A stretch of 64,000 nucleotides of DNA from Leifsonia sp. 1010. Its GTDB lineage: Bacteria > Actinomycetota > Actinomycetes > Actinomycetales > Microbacteriaceae. Location of the stretch: assembly GCF_031455295.1 (NCBI RefSeq), contig NZ_JAVDSL010000002.1:62001-126000 (forward strand), given 5' to 3'. The position numbers and the translations under genes are program-made. Shown piece by piece: positions 24,872 to 34,390 of the stretch (positions are counted from its first letter, which is position 1; each line of letters opens with the position of its first letter). The notes beneath the pieces are model-generated. The model was not told the DNA's origin, ran no database searches, and saw only the letters and a program-made list of their open reading frames with translations.

Positions 24872-25756
24872 TCAGATCTCCTTCAGGACGTCGCGCTCGA
24901 AGTGCTTGAAGACGAGCCAGCCGATTCCCAGCAGCACCAGCGACATCGCCGCGCTGACGCCGACCAGGAACCAGTCGAGCTCCTCGGCGAAGAACGCGGA
25001 GCGGTAGAGGCTGAAGATGCCGGTGAGCGGGTTGAACGCCGACCAGAAGTGCAGCGAGAACAGCACGTCCGTCTGGGCGCCGGGGTGGGCGGTCAAGTAG
25101 GCGGCGCAGTGCCGCGCGGCGACGCCGGCCCCGCACCCGCCGGGCAGGTCACGGGCGCTGTAGATGATGGGGGAGGCGTAGAAGAGGAAGCGGAGGGCCA
25201 ACTTCACGGCGCGCTCCAGGTCGCGGAAGAACACGACGAGCGGCGCCACGATCAGCCCGACGCCGATGGTCAGCACCGTCTGGATGAGGATCGCGACCGG
25301 GAAGAGCAGCACGTCGACATTGAGGCGCGCGCCCGTGAGCACGGCGAAGAACGCCAGCACCGGCAGGGACAGCAGGAACTCGATGCCCTTGGACGCCACG
25401 ATCCGGTTCACCCAGATGGTCCGCGGGATCATCGTCGAACGGATCAGCTTCGCCTCGCGGATGAACGCGCGTGTGCTGTCCGAGACGGCGCCGTTGAACC
25501 ACATCCACGGCAGTAGGGCGGCGAGCAGGAAGACGATGTAGGGGTTCTCGCCGACATCGCGCTTGAAGATGACCGTGAAGACGAACCAGTAGATCGCGCT
25601 CATCACGAGCGGATCGAGGATCGACCACAGGTAGCCGAGGACGCTCGTCGAGTAGCGGACGCGGAGGTCGCGCTTGGTCAGCAGCCAGAGCGAGTGCCGG
25701 TAGCGCGAGAAGCGCGAACGCTGCGCAGGGCGCACTTCAGTCGGGATACTGGTCAC
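24872..25756 (-). CDS. ABC-2 type polysaccharide exporter permease (Wzm/TagG type)
   Basis: A 294-residue ABC-2 membrane protein with about six hydrophobic segments. It has a cytoplasmic N-terminus RYRHSLWLLTKRDLRVRYS, typical of Wzm/TagG, and the ends LLGIGWLVFKHFERDVLKEI. A loop with cysteines (GGCGAGVAARHCAAY) lies between two helices on the outer side. It is adjacent, without spacing, to its ATPase and 52 bases downstream of the nucleotidyltransferase gene, so nucleotidyltransferase, permease and ATPase probably form one minus-strand operon. Confidence 0.92.
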   Translation of the reverse strand: MTSIPTEVRPAQRSRFSRYRHSLWLLTKRDLRVRYSTSVLGYLWSILDPLVMSAIYWFVFTVIFKRDVGENPYIVFLLAALLPWMWFNGAVSDSTRAFIREAKLIRSTMIPRTIWVNRIVASKGIEFLLSLPVLAFFAVLTGARLNVDVLLFPVAILIQTVLTIGVGLIVAPLVVFFRDLERAVKLALRFLFYASPIIYSARDLPGGCGAGVAARHCAAYLTAHPGAQTDVLFSLHFWSAFNPLTGIFSLYRSAFFAEELDWFLVGVSAAMSLVLLGIGWLVFKHFERDVLKEI

Positions 25757-25808
25757 GAGAACCCATCGTATTGATCGAAGCCGCGTGAAAGCTCACGCCG
25801 ACATCCGA

Positions 25809-26501
25809 CTATACGAAAAGATTCGCGCGCTCCAGGTCCTCCTGGAAGTCGACCTCGACGGCGTACAGGTCGGAGATGTCCACCGGCTCGACCAGCATGC
25901 GGTCCTGCTCGATCGCCAGCTCGATGCCGCGCTCGAAGTAGTCCTGGTCGCCGACGCGCTGCAGCTGACGCAGCAGGGCGGCTTTGTCGCCGGAGGACAC
26001 GTAGTTGATGCCGACGGCCTCGCCGAGACCGCCCTTGACGGTCTTGGACAGCTCGTGGATGTAGCCCTCCGGGCCGGTCGTGTACTTGACCTCCTCGTCC
26101 GCGACGGACGAGGTGTTCACGGTCACGAAGGTCTGGTCGCGGGCCACCATGGCGGCACCGCGCACGAGGACGGCCGGGTCGAAGACCACGTCGCCGTTCA
26201 TCCAGAGCACCCCGCCGGGGCCGGATGCCTGCAGGGCGCGCATGAGGCTCTTGGAGGTGTTGGTCTGGTCGTACTGCTCGTTGTAGACGAACTGGGCGTC
26301 GGGGAAGGCCTCGATGATGTGCTCCAGCTTGTAGCCGACGACGATCGTCACCTGGGCGTCCTTGCCGAAGGCTGCATGGATGTTGTCGAACTGCTGCTGC
26401 ATGATGGTGCGGCCGTCGTTCAGCTCGGTCAGCGGCTTCGGAAGGCTCCGTCCGAGTCGGCTTCCCATGCCGGCCGCGAGAATCACTACCTGGGTCGTCA
26501 C
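25809..26501 (-). CDS. LicC-like sugar-phosphate / choline-phosphate nucleotidyltransferase family protein
   Basis: A 230-residue protein of the NTP-transferase family. The nucleotide loop is VILAAGMGSRLG, followed by LPKPLTELN and the metal motif WMNGDVVFDP. The closest pattern I recall is LicC/phosphocholine cytidylyltransferase and inositol-phosphate cytidylyltransferases. The GTG at 26501 is chosen because AAGGAG lies six bases before it; an ATG six bases further upstream directly abuts the same ribosome site and is too close. It is the first gene of the exporter operon and may supply the CDP- or NDP-activated alcohol used by the transferase at 20481. Confidence 0.82.
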   Translation of the reverse strand: MTTQVVILAAGMGSRLGRSLPKPLTELNDGRTIMQQQFDNIHAAFGKDAQVTIVVGYKLEHIIEAFPDAQFVYNEQYDQTNTSKSLMRALQASGPGGVLWMNGDVVFDPAVLVRGAAMVARDQTFVTVNTSSVADEEVKYTTGPEGYIHELSKTVKGGLGEAVGINYVSSGDKAALLRQLQRVGDQDYFERGIELAIEQDRMLVEPVDISDLYAVEVDFQEDLERANLFV

Positions 26502-26507
26502 AATCAT

Positions 26508-26883
26508 CTCCTTGTCCTACGCGGCCCGGCCGTGTGCAGCGACTTCGTTCGTCGCCGCCGGCCTCGCCCGGGAGAGGCTCACCCAGGAATTCATCCGCGC
26601 TTACGCGTTTAGACACCCCTTCATGCCTCCCACAGACTACCGGGGGGCATACTCGGGGGGCAGGGGTTGACGGATGTCGTTGTTGGGTCGTTATGTTCCT
26701 CACAGGACATTCGGAGCAGACCGATCGCGTCACGCTCGTGCGGGGGGTACGCAGGCACGCGGGTATTGGTACGTTAGCGGGGTGAGTTCCGAGCACGCGC
26801 GTCCCCAGAGCACCGAGCCCGAGGAGGATCGGGCGCCGGAAGCGGCGGAGACGGCGAAACGGCATTCACAGAGGGGGGACACC
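26508..26883. other. Intergenic control region between divergent exporter genes
   Basis: This 376-base stretch holds no convincing protein gene apart from the possible N-terminal extension of the following ATPase (in-frame GTG at 26782). A TTGACG (26667-26672) with TTATGT 18 bases later (26691-26696) is a plus-strand promoter candidate. On the minus strand GGGAGGC precedes an ATG followed by only six further codons and a stop near 26608-26630, a possible leader peptide with no supporting structure. Confidence 0.35.
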
Positions 26884-27882
26884 ATGGCGGAGGCTGCAGA
26901 GCCGACGACCGCGCAGGGCGGGGCCGACACCGGCCCGGCACCACGGGCGAAGCGCGCCCCGGCGAAGACGGCTGCGGCCGCCGCCGGAACGAGCACGCGC
27001 GCCCCGCGGACGAGAACGACCGCGGCGAAGCCGCGACAGAGTGCACGCACGAAGACCGAGACGGCCGCGGCGGGCGCCGCCCCGACGGTCGTCCTGGAGG
27101 CGCCGACGCCGGCGGACACCCGGCCGACGGTGCTGGCCATCAGCGGCGTGCAGAAGCGCTACGGCGACACGGTCGCCGTCGACGGGGTGACCCTCGACAT
27201 CAGGGAAGGCTCCTTCTACGGGATCGTCGGCCCGAACGGCGCGGGCAAGACGACGACGCTCTCGATCGTCACCGGCCTGCTCCGGCCGGACGCCGGTCGT
27301 GTCGTCGTCCACGGCGTCGATGTCTGGGCCGAGCCCGTCCGTGCGAAGCACATCATCGGCGTGCTGCCCGACAAGCTCCGACTGTTCGACCGCCTCACCG
27401 GCGCCCAGTTCCTCCGTTACGCGGGCACACTGCGCGGGTTGAGCGCCAAGACCGTCCGGGCTCGGACCGGCGACCTCGCTGCCGCGTTCGGCATCGAGGA
27501 CGCGCTCGACCGCCTCGTCGCCGACTATTCGGCCGGCATGACCAAGAAGATCGCCCTGGCCGCCGCCATGATCCACTCGCCGCGGCTTCTCGTGCTCGAC
27601 GAGCCGTTCGAGTCGGTCGACCCGGTGTCGGCAGCGAACATCATCGACATCCTGCAGCGCTACACCGCCGCAGGCGGAACGGTCGTCGTCTCGAGCCACG
27701 GCATGGACATGATCCAGCGCGTGTGCGACAGCGTGGCCATCATCGTCCGCGGGCAGGTGCTGGCCTCCGGGACCATCGACGAGGTGCGCGGCGAGCAGAC
27801 GCTGGAAGAGCGCTTCGTCGACCTGGCCGGCGGTCGTAAGGCAGCGGAAGGCATGGAGTGGTTGCACAGTTTCTCGGACTGA
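26884..27882 (+). CDS. ABC transporter ATPase with Ala/Lys-rich N-terminal extension
   Basis: A 332-residue ATPase. The first 75 residues are a low-complexity Ala/Thr/Lys/Arg region (KRAPAKTAAAAAGTSTRAP), histone-tail-like. The ABC domain follows with Walker A GPNGAGKT, signature YSAGMTKK (a weak LSGGQ variant) and Walker B LLVLDEPFESVDP. ATG 26884 is preferred because GGGGGGACACC precedes it; GTG 26782 would add 34 residues and cannot be excluded. It overlaps the permease gene by 25 bases. This is a two-gene exporter of unknown substrate, distinct from the Wzt pair. Confidence 0.85.
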   Translation: MAEAAEPTTAQGGADTGPAPRAKRAPAKTAAAAAGTSTRAPRTRTTAAKPRQSARTKTETAAAGAAPTVVLEAPTPADTRPTVLAISGVQKRYGDTVAVDGVTLDIREGSFYGIVGPNGAGKTTTLSIVTGLLRPDAGRVVVHGVDVWAEPVRAKHIIGVLPDKLRLFDRLTGAQFLRYAGTLRGLSAKTVRARTGDLAAAFGIEDALDRLVADYSAGMTKKIALAAAMIHSPRLLVLDEPFESVDPVSAANIIDILQRYTAAGGTVVVSSHGMDMIQRVCDSVAIIVRGQVLASGTIDEVRGEQTLEERFVDLAGGRKAAEGMEWLHSFSD

Positions 27883-29435
27883 AGCTGCGGATCATGGGCA
27901 ACGCCTTCCGGCGGAGCCCGTGGCAGATCTTCGGCCTGGTGATCGGGCTGCTCTACGGAGGGTTCATCACCGTCCTCGTCGTCGGCTCGCTGGTCGCCGC
28001 ACGGCTCGTCCCGGATGTCGCGGCGACGCACAGCGTGCTCGTCGTCATCGGCTCGGTGGTGCTCGCCGGGTTCGCCCTGCTCCCGCTGCTCTTCGGCGTC
28101 GACGACACGCTCGACCCGCGGGAGTTCGCGCTGTTCGGCCTCCCGAACCGGACGCTCGCCACCGGCCTGCTCCTCGCCGGGCTCCTCGGCATCCCGTCGC
28201 TCGTGCTCATCATCTGCGCGGCGACCACCGTCGTCACCTGGTCGCAGAACCCCGGAACAGTGCTCGTCGCGCTGATCTGCGCGGTCGTCGTGGTGCTCAC
28301 CTGTGTGCTGGCCTCGCGCGTCACGACCGCGATCGCCCACTCGATGCTGTCGACGCGCCGCTCCCGCGAGGCGGGCGGCGTCATCGGCATCCTGCTGCTC
28401 GTGCTCATCGGCCCCGTGCTGCTCCTGCTCGTCACGGTCGACTGGGGCCGCGACGGCCTCGGAGCCCTCGGCGGCGCGGCCGGCTGGCTGGCGTGGACGC
28501 CCCTCGGCGCCATGTGGTCGGCGCCGGGCGCCGCCGCGCAGGGCGACTGGGGCGTTGCCGTGCTGCAGCTGATCATCGCGCTCGTCACGCTCGGCCTGCT
28601 CTGGCTGGGCTGGACGGCGCTCGTCGCCTATGTCGTCGCGTCGCCCGAACGCGAGCAGCGGTCGAAGGACTACCACGGCCTCGGCTGGTTCGACCGGCTG
28701 CCCGGCGGCCCGACCGCCGCGATCGCCGCGCGCTCGATGACCTACTGGGGCAGGGATGCGCGCTACTGGGTGTCGATCGTCCTCATCCCGGTGATCCCGG
28801 TCGCTGTGGTGGTCGCCCTCGCCCTCGCCGGGCTCCCGTGGCACTTCATCGCGCTCGTGCCGCTGCCGCTGGTGTGCCTGTTCCTCGGCTGGAGCATCCA
28901 CAACGACCTGGCGTACGACAGCACCGCGATCTGGCTGCACCTCGTGTCAGGGACGCGCGGCATGGCGGACCGCGCCGGGCGGATGTTCCCGCCGGTCGTG
29001 GTGGGCATCCCGGTGCTCGTGGTCGGCTCCATCGCCACGACGATCGTCTTCGGCGACTGGGCCGTGCTGCCGTCGGTCGCCGCACTGAGCGGGGCGATCC
29101 TCGTCATCGGCCTGGGCCTCTCCAGCATCTCGTCCGCGCTGTTCCCGTACCCGGCGACCAAGCCGGGCGACAGCGCGTTCACCCAGCCGCAGACCTCGGG
29201 CGCCTCCGCAGCGCTGGTCCAGTCGCTGAGCTTCTTCGCCATCCTGATCCTCGCCTCGCCGGTGCTGGTCTTCCTCGTGCTCGGGATCACCGTCAACGCG
29301 TTCTGGCTGGCCGTCGCACCGGTCGCGGCGGTGCTGATCGGCTTCGCCACCCTGTTCTTCGGGATCTGGCTGGGCGGCCGGGTGTTCGACCGCCGCGGGC
29401 CCGAGATCATGGCCTTCGCGAACCGCAACGACTGA
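27858..29435 (+). CDS. ABC exporter permease, large membrane protein
   Basis: A 525-residue membrane protein with about 12 hydrophobic segments and no soluble domain. It starts at GTG 27858 (VVAQFLGLKLRIMGNAFRR) inside the ATPase gene, in another frame. The amphipathic N-terminus before the first helix resembles coupling helices of ABC-2-type exporters, and a mid-protein motif AAIAARSMTYWGRDARYW is typical of this actinobacterial permease family. The 25-base overlap implies coupled translation. The substrate is unknown; antibiotic or lipid export is possible. Confidence 0.85.
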   Translation: MVAQFLGLKLRIMGNAFRRSPWQIFGLVIGLLYGGFITVLVVGSLVAARLVPDVAATHSVLVVIGSVVLAGFALLPLLFGVDDTLDPREFALFGLPNRTLATGLLLAGLLGIPSLVLIICAATTVVTWSQNPGTVLVALICAVVVVLTCVLASRVTTAIAHSMLSTRRSREAGGVIGILLLVLIGPVLLLLVTVDWGRDGLGALGGAAGWLAWTPLGAMWSAPGAAAQGDWGVAVLQLIIALVTLGLLWLGWTALVAYVVASPEREQRSKDYHGLGWFDRLPGGPTAAIAARSMTYWGRDARYWVSIVLIPVIPVAVVVALALAGLPWHFIALVPLPLVCLFLGWSIHNDLAYDSTAIWLHLVSGTRGMADRAGRMFPPVVVGIPVLVVGSIATTIVFGDWAVLPSVAALSGAILVIGLGLSSISSALFPYPATKPGDSAFTQPQTSGASAALVQSLSFFAILILASPVLVFLVLGITVNAFWLAVAPVAAVLIGFATLFFGIWLGGRVFDRRGPEIMAFANRND

Positions 29436-29479
29436 GCGGGTGCCCGTCGGGGGCCCGACGCATCCATCCGTACGGCGTC

Positions 29480-29485
29480 TAAACT
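29480..29485 (+). promoter_or_regulatory. Leaderless -10 element of the DUF3039 gene
   Basis: TAAACT ends exactly six bases before the ATG at 29492, and there is no ribosome-site sequence, so transcription probably starts at the ATG. Confidence 0.5.
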
Positions 29486-29491
29486 GGTGGC

Positions 29492-29770
29492 ATGAACGAA
29501 GCGAGCATCTCCGAGCCGGGCGGCCAGCCGAGCGGCGGCGGAGCGACGACGCTCGACCGCGAGCTCGAAGAGCTCCTGCAGAGCCAGGAGCCGGGCGACC
29601 ACGAGCGGTTCTCGCACTACGTAAAGAAGGAGCAGATCCTCGAGTCGGCTCTCACGGGCAAGCCGGTCAAGGCGCTGTGCGGCAAGATGTGGACGCCGAA
29701 CCGCGACCCCGAGAAGTTCCCGGTGTGCCCGACCTGCCGCGAGATCTACGAGGGCCTGCAGGGCGAGTAG
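29492..29770 (+). CDS. DUF3039 family protein
   Basis: A 92-residue protein recognisable as actinobacterial DUF3039. It has an acidic N-terminus, then DHERFSHYVKK, and a C-terminal treble-clef-like pair of cysteines in KALCGKMW and FPVCPTCREIYEGL (CxG... CPxC), likely binding one metal ion. Its length matches the family. It is transcribed toward the convergent pncB gene, 27 bases away. Function unknown. Confidence 0.9.
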   Translation: MNEASISEPGGQPSGGGATTLDRELEELLQSQEPGDHERFSHYVKKEQILESALTGKPVKALCGKMWTPNRDPEKFPVCPTCREIYEGLQGE

Positions 29771-29796
29771 CCTCGGGCCACGTCGCCCGGCCGGGC

Positions 29797-31113
29797 TCAG
29801 CCGAAGAGCGTGGGCAGCACGGGGTCGCCGCGGCCCAGACGGAACGCCTCGTCCGGCAGCTCCGCCATGGCGAGCGCGCGGTGCTCGCGCGCCCGGCGCG
29901 TCCCCTCGACGCCCAGGTGCTCGCGGTGCACCTCGCCGTCCGTGATCAGCGGCACCAGGAGGTCGCGCCCGCTGTCGTCCGGCGTGTCTCCCTTCTCGAC
30001 GATGTGCACCACCTCGGCGACCGCCGTCCCGCGCGCGTCGAGCCGGCGGATCGGGTGCTTGCGGCCGCCGATGCTGGCCTTGCCGTCCGACTTCTTCGCC
30101 ACGGAGATCCACTCGCCTCCGTCGCCGCCGCGGTGCGCGACGAGCTTGTAGACCATGCCGGAGGCGGGATGCCCGGAGCCGGTCACGACGGATGTGCCGA
30201 CCCCGTAGGAGTCGACGGGGGAGGCGGCGAGAGCGGCGATCGTGAACTCGTCGAGGTCGTTGGTGACGGTGATGCGGGTCTTCGTGGCGCCGAGGGAGTC
30301 GAGCTGCTCGCGCACCTGCTTCACCAGCTTGGGCAGGTCGCCCGAATCGAGCCGCACGGCGCCGAGCTCGGGACCGGCCACCTTCACGGCGGTCTCGATC
30401 GCTTTCTCGACGTCGAAGGTGTCGACCAGGAGCGTGGTGCCGGGGCCGAGCGCATCCACCTGGGCCCGGAAGGCGTCTTCCTCGGAGTCGTGCAGCAGTG
30501 TGAAGGCGTGCGCAGCCGTCCCCATCGTCGGCACGCCCCAGGTGCGGCCGGCTTCGAGGTTGGACGTCGCCGAGAATCCGGCGATGAAGGCGGCGCGGGC
30601 GGCGGCGACCGCCGAGCGCTCGTTCGCGCGGCGTGAACCCATCTCGGCCAGCGGGCGGGCGCCCGCCGCGGCCACCATGCGGGCTGCCGCTGAGGCCACG
30701 GCCGAGTCGTAGTTGAAGACGCTCAGTAAGAGGGTCTCGAGGATGACGCCCTCGGCGAAAGGCGCGTCCACGATGAAGAACGGCGATCCGGGGAAGAACA
30801 GCTCGCCCTCGCGGTAGCCGCGGATCGTGCCGGAGAAGCGGTAGTCGGCGAGCCAGTCGATGGTCTCGTCGCGCACGACGTGGTTGTCGCGCAGGTACTG
30901 GAGCTCCGCATCCTGGAACCGGAACTGCTCGATCAGCTCCAGAAGCCGTCCCGTCCCGGCGAGCACCCCGTAACGGCGGCCGGCGGGAAGTCTGCGCGTG
31001 AACGCCTCGAAGACGCATTCGCGGTCGTGCGTGCCGGCGAGCAGCGCGGCGTCGAGCATCGTGAGCTCGTAGCGGTCGGTCAGCAGGGCGGAGGACGCGG
31101 CTCTCTCGGTCAC
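29797..31113 (-). CDS. pncB: Nicotinate phosphoribosyltransferase
   Basis: A 438-residue nicotinate phosphoribosyltransferase (NAD salvage: nicotinate + PRPP to nicotinate mononucleotide). Diagnostic stretches are [11 protein letters not shown] at the N-terminus, the histidine-loop region [25 protein letters not shown] (read in parts), VRLDSGDL and [12 protein letters not shown] for the phosphate site. Start choice: a longer reading frame opens at GTG 31131, but TAGGCT (31126-31121) lies seven bases before GTG 31113 and would fall inside that longer frame. The leaderless GTG at 31113 is therefore preferred. It is divergent from murI. Confidence 0.93.
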   Translation of the reverse strand: MTERAASSALLTDRYELTMLDAALLAGTHDRECVFEAFTRRLPAGRRYGVLAGTGRLLELIEQFRFQDAELQYLRDNHVVRDETIDWLADYRFSGTIRGYREGELFFPGSPFFIVDAPFAEGVILETLLLSVFNYDSAVASAAARMVAAAGARPLAEMGSRRANERSAVAAARAAFIAGFSATSNLEAGRTWGVPTMGTAAHAFTLLHDSEEDAFRAQVDALGPGTTLLVDTFDVEKAIETAVKVAGPELGAVRLDSGDLPKLVKQVREQLDSLGATKTRITVTNDLDEFTIAALAASPVDSYGVGTSVVTGSGHPASGMVYKLVAHRGGDGGEWISVAKKSDGKASIGGRKHPIRRLDARGTAVAEVVHIVEKGDTPDDSGRDLLVPLITDGEVHREHLGVEGTRRAREHRALAMAELPDEAFRLGRGDPVLPTLFG

Positions 31114-31120
31114 GCCGCCC

Positions 31121-31160
31121 AGCCTACTCACGCCCTCCGGCGGGGATGGACCGGTAGGCT
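31121..31160. promoter_or_regulatory. Back-to-back leaderless promoters of pncB and murI
   Basis: Two TAGGCT boxes face away from each other: 31126-31121 on the minus strand, seven bases before the pncB GTG, and 31155-31160 on the plus strand, eight bases before the murI GTG. Neither start has a clear ribosome site. Confidence 0.5.
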
Positions 31161-31168
31161 GGAGTGCT

Positions 31169-31987
31169 GTGACGGATGCGCCGATTGGGATCTTCGACTC
31201 GGGTGTGGGCGGGCTGACCGTCGCCCGGGCGATCCGCGATCAGCTGCCCAACGAGTCCATCCTCTACGTCGGCGACACCGCGCACTCCCCGTACGGGCCG
31301 AAGTCGATCGCGGATGTGCGGCGCTACTCGCTCGAAGTGCTCGACTTCCTCGTCGACCAGGGCGTCAAGATGCTCGTCATCGCGTGCAACACCGCGTCCT
31401 CCGCCATGCTGCGGGATGCGCGCGAGCGGTACGACGTGCCGGTGATCGAGGTCATCCAGCCGGCTGTCCGGCGTGCCGTCTCGGCGACGCGCACCGGCCG
31501 GGTCGGGGTGATCGGCACGGTCGGCACCATCGCCTCGCGCGCCTACGAGGACGCCTTCGCGGCCGCACCGACCCTCCGGCTGTTCACGCAGGCGTGCCCG
31601 CGGTTCGTCGAGTTCGTGGAGGCGGGGGTCACCAGCGGCGAGGAGGTGCTGCGCGTCACCGCCGAGTACCTTCAGCCGCTCCGCGACGCCGACGTCGACA
31701 CGCTGGTGCTCGGCTGCACGCACTACCCGTTCCTGAAGGGCGCGATCTCATACGTGATGGGGGAGGGCGTCTCGCTCGTATCCAGCGACACCGAGACGGC
31801 CAAGGACGTCTACCGCACCCTCGTCGGCCAGGGGCTCGAGCGCCGCTCGCCGCTGCCGCCGACCATCCACTACGAAGCCACCGGCTCGGACGCCGACACC
31901 TTCCTGCGCCTGGCGCACCGGTTCATCGGCCCCGAGGTCTCGCAGGTCGACCTGGTGCACACCGGCGTCATCGACCTCCCGCTCTGA
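31169..31987 (+). CDS. murI: Glutamate racemase
   Basis: A 272-residue glutamate racemase that makes D-glutamate for peptidoglycan. Both catalytic cysteine motifs are present: IACNTASS and LGCTHYPF, together with the N-terminal [13 protein letters not shown] and GDTAHSPYG. Length is normal. The GTG at 31169 follows TAGGCT by eight bases. It is followed 49 bases later by rph and then rdgB, an arrangement I recall as common in actinobacteria. Confidence 0.96.
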   Translation: MTDAPIGIFDSGVGGLTVARAIRDQLPNESILYVGDTAHSPYGPKSIADVRRYSLEVLDFLVDQGVKMLVIACNTASSAMLRDARERYDVPVIEVIQPAVRRAVSATRTGRVGVIGTVGTIASRAYEDAFAAAPTLRLFTQACPRFVEFVEAGVTSGEEVLRVTAEYLQPLRDADVDTLVLGCTHYPFLKGAISYVMGEGVSLVSSDTETAKDVYRTLVGQGLERRSPLPPTIHYEATGSDADTFLRLAHRFIGPEVSQVDLVHTGVIDLPL

Positions 31988-32036
31988 CCATCCCATCCAC
32001 CCCCACCGAGCGATCGATCCCACCGAGGAGACCTGA

Positions 32037-32789
32037 GTGACCGACATCACCCGCGCCGACGGGCGCACCCCGGACCAGCTGCGTCCCGTGACCATCGAGC
32101 GGGGCTGGAGCCGCCAGGCCGAGGGCTCGGCGCTCATCTCCTTCGGCAACACCCGCGTGCTCTGCACCGCCTCCTTCACCAACGGCGTCCCGCGCTGGAT
32201 GTCGGGCAAGGGCCGCGGCTGGGTCACGGCCGAGTACGCCATGCTTCCGCGCTCGACGAACGAGCGCATGGACCGGGAGTCGGTGAAGGGACGGGTCGGG
32301 GGCCGCACGCACGAGATCAGCCGCCTGGTGGGCCGCAGCCTCCGGGCCGTCGTCGACATGAAGGCGCTCGGCGAGAACACGATCGTCCTCGACTGCGACG
32401 TGCTGCAGGCCGACGGCGGCACACGCACCGCCGCGATCACCGGCGCGTACGTCGCGCTGGCGGAAGCGCTCGAGTGGGGTCGCGAGCACCGCTTCATCGG
32501 TCAGAAGGCGACGCCTCTGATCGACTCGGTCTCCGCCGTCTCCGTCGGCATCATCGACGGGACGCCGATGCTCGACCTCGCCTACGTCGAAGATGTGCGG
32601 GCGGAGACCGACATGAACGTCGTCGTGACCGGCCGCGGCCTCTTCGTCGAGGTGCAGGGCACCGCCGAGGGCGCGCCGTTCGACCGCGGCGAGTTGAACT
32701 CGCTCCTCGACCTCGCCCTCGCCGGCACGACCGAGCTCGCGGACATCCAGACGGCGGCCCTCGCCCCGGCGGCGACCGCGGAGGCCTGA
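32037..32789 (+). CDS. rph: Ribonuclease PH
   Basis: A 250-residue phosphorolytic exoribonuclease that trims tRNA 3' ends. Recognisable blocks are [12 protein letters not shown] at the N-terminus, [14 protein letters not shown] with the catalytic region, [15 protein letters not shown], and [19 protein letters not shown] (read in parts). The GTG start at 32037 has GAGGAGACC upstream. rdgB follows after two bases. With two nearby tRNAs lacking an encoded CCA, active 3'-end processing is needed in this organism. Confidence 0.96.
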   Translation: MTDITRADGRTPDQLRPVTIERGWSRQAEGSALISFGNTRVLCTASFTNGVPRWMSGKGRGWVTAEYAMLPRSTNERMDRESVKGRVGGRTHEISRLVGRSLRAVVDMKALGENTIVLDCDVLQADGGTRTAAITGAYVALAEALEWGREHRFIGQKATPLIDSVSAVSVGIIDGTPMLDLAYVEDVRAETDMNVVVTGRGLFVEVQGTAEGAPFDRGELNSLLDLALAGTTELADIQTAALAPAATAEA

Positions 32790-32791
32790 GC

Positions 32792-33385
32792 GTGGTCCGC
32801 GTCGTCCTCGCAACGCACAACCAGCACAAGGCGCGCGAGTTCCAGCAGATCCTCGGCCGGGAGGTTCCTGGCCTCGAGATCGTCGCCTACGACGGTCCCG
32901 AGCCGGTGGAGGGCGGCGTCAGCTTCGAGGAGAACGCGCTGGTCAAGGCGCGCGCTGCCGTCGCGCACACGGGGCTCCCCGCACTCGCCGACGACTCGGG
33001 CATCTGCGTGGATGTGATGGGCGGCGCCCCAGGGATCTTCTCCGCCCGCTGGGCGGGCTCGCACGGCGACGCGGCCGCCAACCTGCGGCTGCTGCTCGAT
33101 CAGCTGGCCGACATCCCGGACCCCGACCGCGGCGCGCATTTCACCGCGACGCTCGCGCTCGTCACGCCGGGCGGCGAGCCCACCGTGGTCCAGGGCATCT
33201 GGCCGGGAAGCATCGCCCGCGAGCCGCGGGGGGAGAACGGGCACGGCTACGATCCGATCTTCCTGCCCGACGGCCACGACGTGACGGCGGCGGAGCTGGA
33301 GCCCGCGGAGAAGAACGCGGAGAGCCACCGCGCCCGGGCGCTGTCGGCGATCGTCCCGGCGCTGCGCGAGCTCGGCGAGAGCTGA
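32792..33385 (+). CDS. rdgB: Non-canonical purine NTP pyrophosphatase, RdgB/HAM1 family
   Basis: A 197-residue HAM1/RdgB protein that removes ITP, dITP and XTP from the nucleotide pool. Family motifs: LATHNQHKAREF at the N-terminus, SFEENALVKA, LADDSGICVD, GAPGIFSARWAG and GYDPIFLPDG. The start is GTG 32792, two bases after the rph stop; an upstream in-frame extension runs antisense-free through rph and is not supported. Confidence 0.95.
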   Translation: MVRVVLATHNQHKAREFQQILGREVPGLEIVAYDGPEPVEGGVSFEENALVKARAAVAHTGLPALADDSGICVDVMGGAPGIFSARWAGSHGDAAANLRLLLDQLADIPDPDRGAHFTATLALVTPGGEPTVVQGIWPGSIAREPRGENGHGYDPIFLPDGHDVTAAELEPAEKNAESHRARALSAIVPALRELGES

Positions 33386-33457
33386 GAACGGCACTCATTC
33401 CCATCTAGGTCCGGGCCCTGGCGGTGGAGCGAACTTCTCCCTAGCGTAGAAGCTGAG

Positions 33458-34360
33458 ATGAGTCACGACCACGGCCACACCGCCAACCGCAACCGCCTGC
33501 TGATCGCCATCGGCATCGTGGCGGTCGTGCTCGTCGTCGAGGTCGTCGGCGCGTGGGTGAGCGGCTCCCTGTCGCTGCTGGCGGACGCCGGCCACATGCT
33601 CAGCGACCTGGCCGGCCTCATCATCGCGCTGATGGCGACGATCGTGGCCGCGCGTCCGGCGACGGACCGGCAGACCTTCGGTTTCCGTCGGGCCGAGGTG
33701 TTCGGTGCGCTCATCAACGGCCTCATCCTGGTCGTCGTCGCGGTGACGGTCACCGTCGGCGCGATCGGGCGGCTGCTGGGCGGCGAGACCGAGGTGCACA
33801 GCATCCCGATGCTCGTCGTCGCCTCGATCGGCCTGGTCGCGAACTTCGGCGCCCTGCTGGTGCTCCGGCCCTCCGCCGGCCACTCCATCAACATGCGCGG
33901 GGCGTACCTGGAGGTGTTCGGCGATCTGGTCGGGTCGGCCACCGTCATCGTCGCGGCCGTCGTCATCCTGCTCACCGGCTTCACCCCGGCCGACGCGATC
34001 GCGTCGCTGCTGATCGCCGCCCTCATCGTGCCGCGGGCGTTCGTGCTGCTGCGCGACGTCGTGCGGGTGCTGAGCGAGGCCGCGCCGGCGGACACGGATG
34101 TGGCAGAGATCCGGGACCACATCCTCGGCACACCGGGCGTGGTGGCCGTGCACGACGTGCATGTCTGGGCGATCACGTCGGGAGCCCCGGTGTTCAGCGC
34201 GCACGTCGTCTGCGAGCCCGCGGTGTTCCGCGAGGGACGGACGGGCACCCTTCTCGACGAGCTCTCCGGCTGCCTGTCGAAGCACTTCGACGTGGAGCAC
34301 TCCACCTTCCAGCTGGAGCCGGCGGAGCACGCGGCGCACGAGGACGAGTTCCACCGCTGA
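33458..34360 (+). CDS. CDF family cation efflux protein (CzcD-like)
   Basis: A 300-residue cation diffusion facilitator with six transmembrane segments and a C-terminal cytoplasmic metal-sensing domain. It begins with the His-rich MSHDHGH. The transport site has HxxxD in the second helix (His46, Asp50 in DAGHMLSD). In the fifth helix the usual His is Glu152 (LEVFGD, Asp156). The C-terminal domain shows HDVHVWAITSG and ends in a His/Glu-rich tail. Likely substrate is zinc or a related divalent metal. TAGCGT ten bases before the ATG may be the -10. A repeat array separates it from the convergent DedA gene. Confidence 0.92.
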   Translation: MSHDHGHTANRNRLLIAIGIVAVVLVVEVVGAWVSGSLSLLADAGHMLSDLAGLIIALMATIVAARPATDRQTFGFRRAEVFGALINGLILVVVAVTVTVGAIGRLLGGETEVHSIPMLVVASIGLVANFGALLVLRPSAGHSINMRGAYLEVFGDLVGSATVIVAAVVILLTGFTPADAIASLLIAALIVPRAFVLLRDVVRVLSEAAPADTDVAEIRDHILGTPGVVAVHDVHVWAITSGAPVFSAHVVCEPAVFREGRTGTLLDELSGCLSKHFDVEHSTFQLEPAEHAAHEDEFHR

Positions 34361-34390
34361 CCCGCCCGGCGGCCTGTCGGCCCGCCACGA

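Noticed and set aside
26608-26630. Short leader peptide before the nucleotidyltransferase gene
   Set aside because: Only seven codons, no terminator/antiterminator pair, and no repeated codon type that would suggest attenuation.
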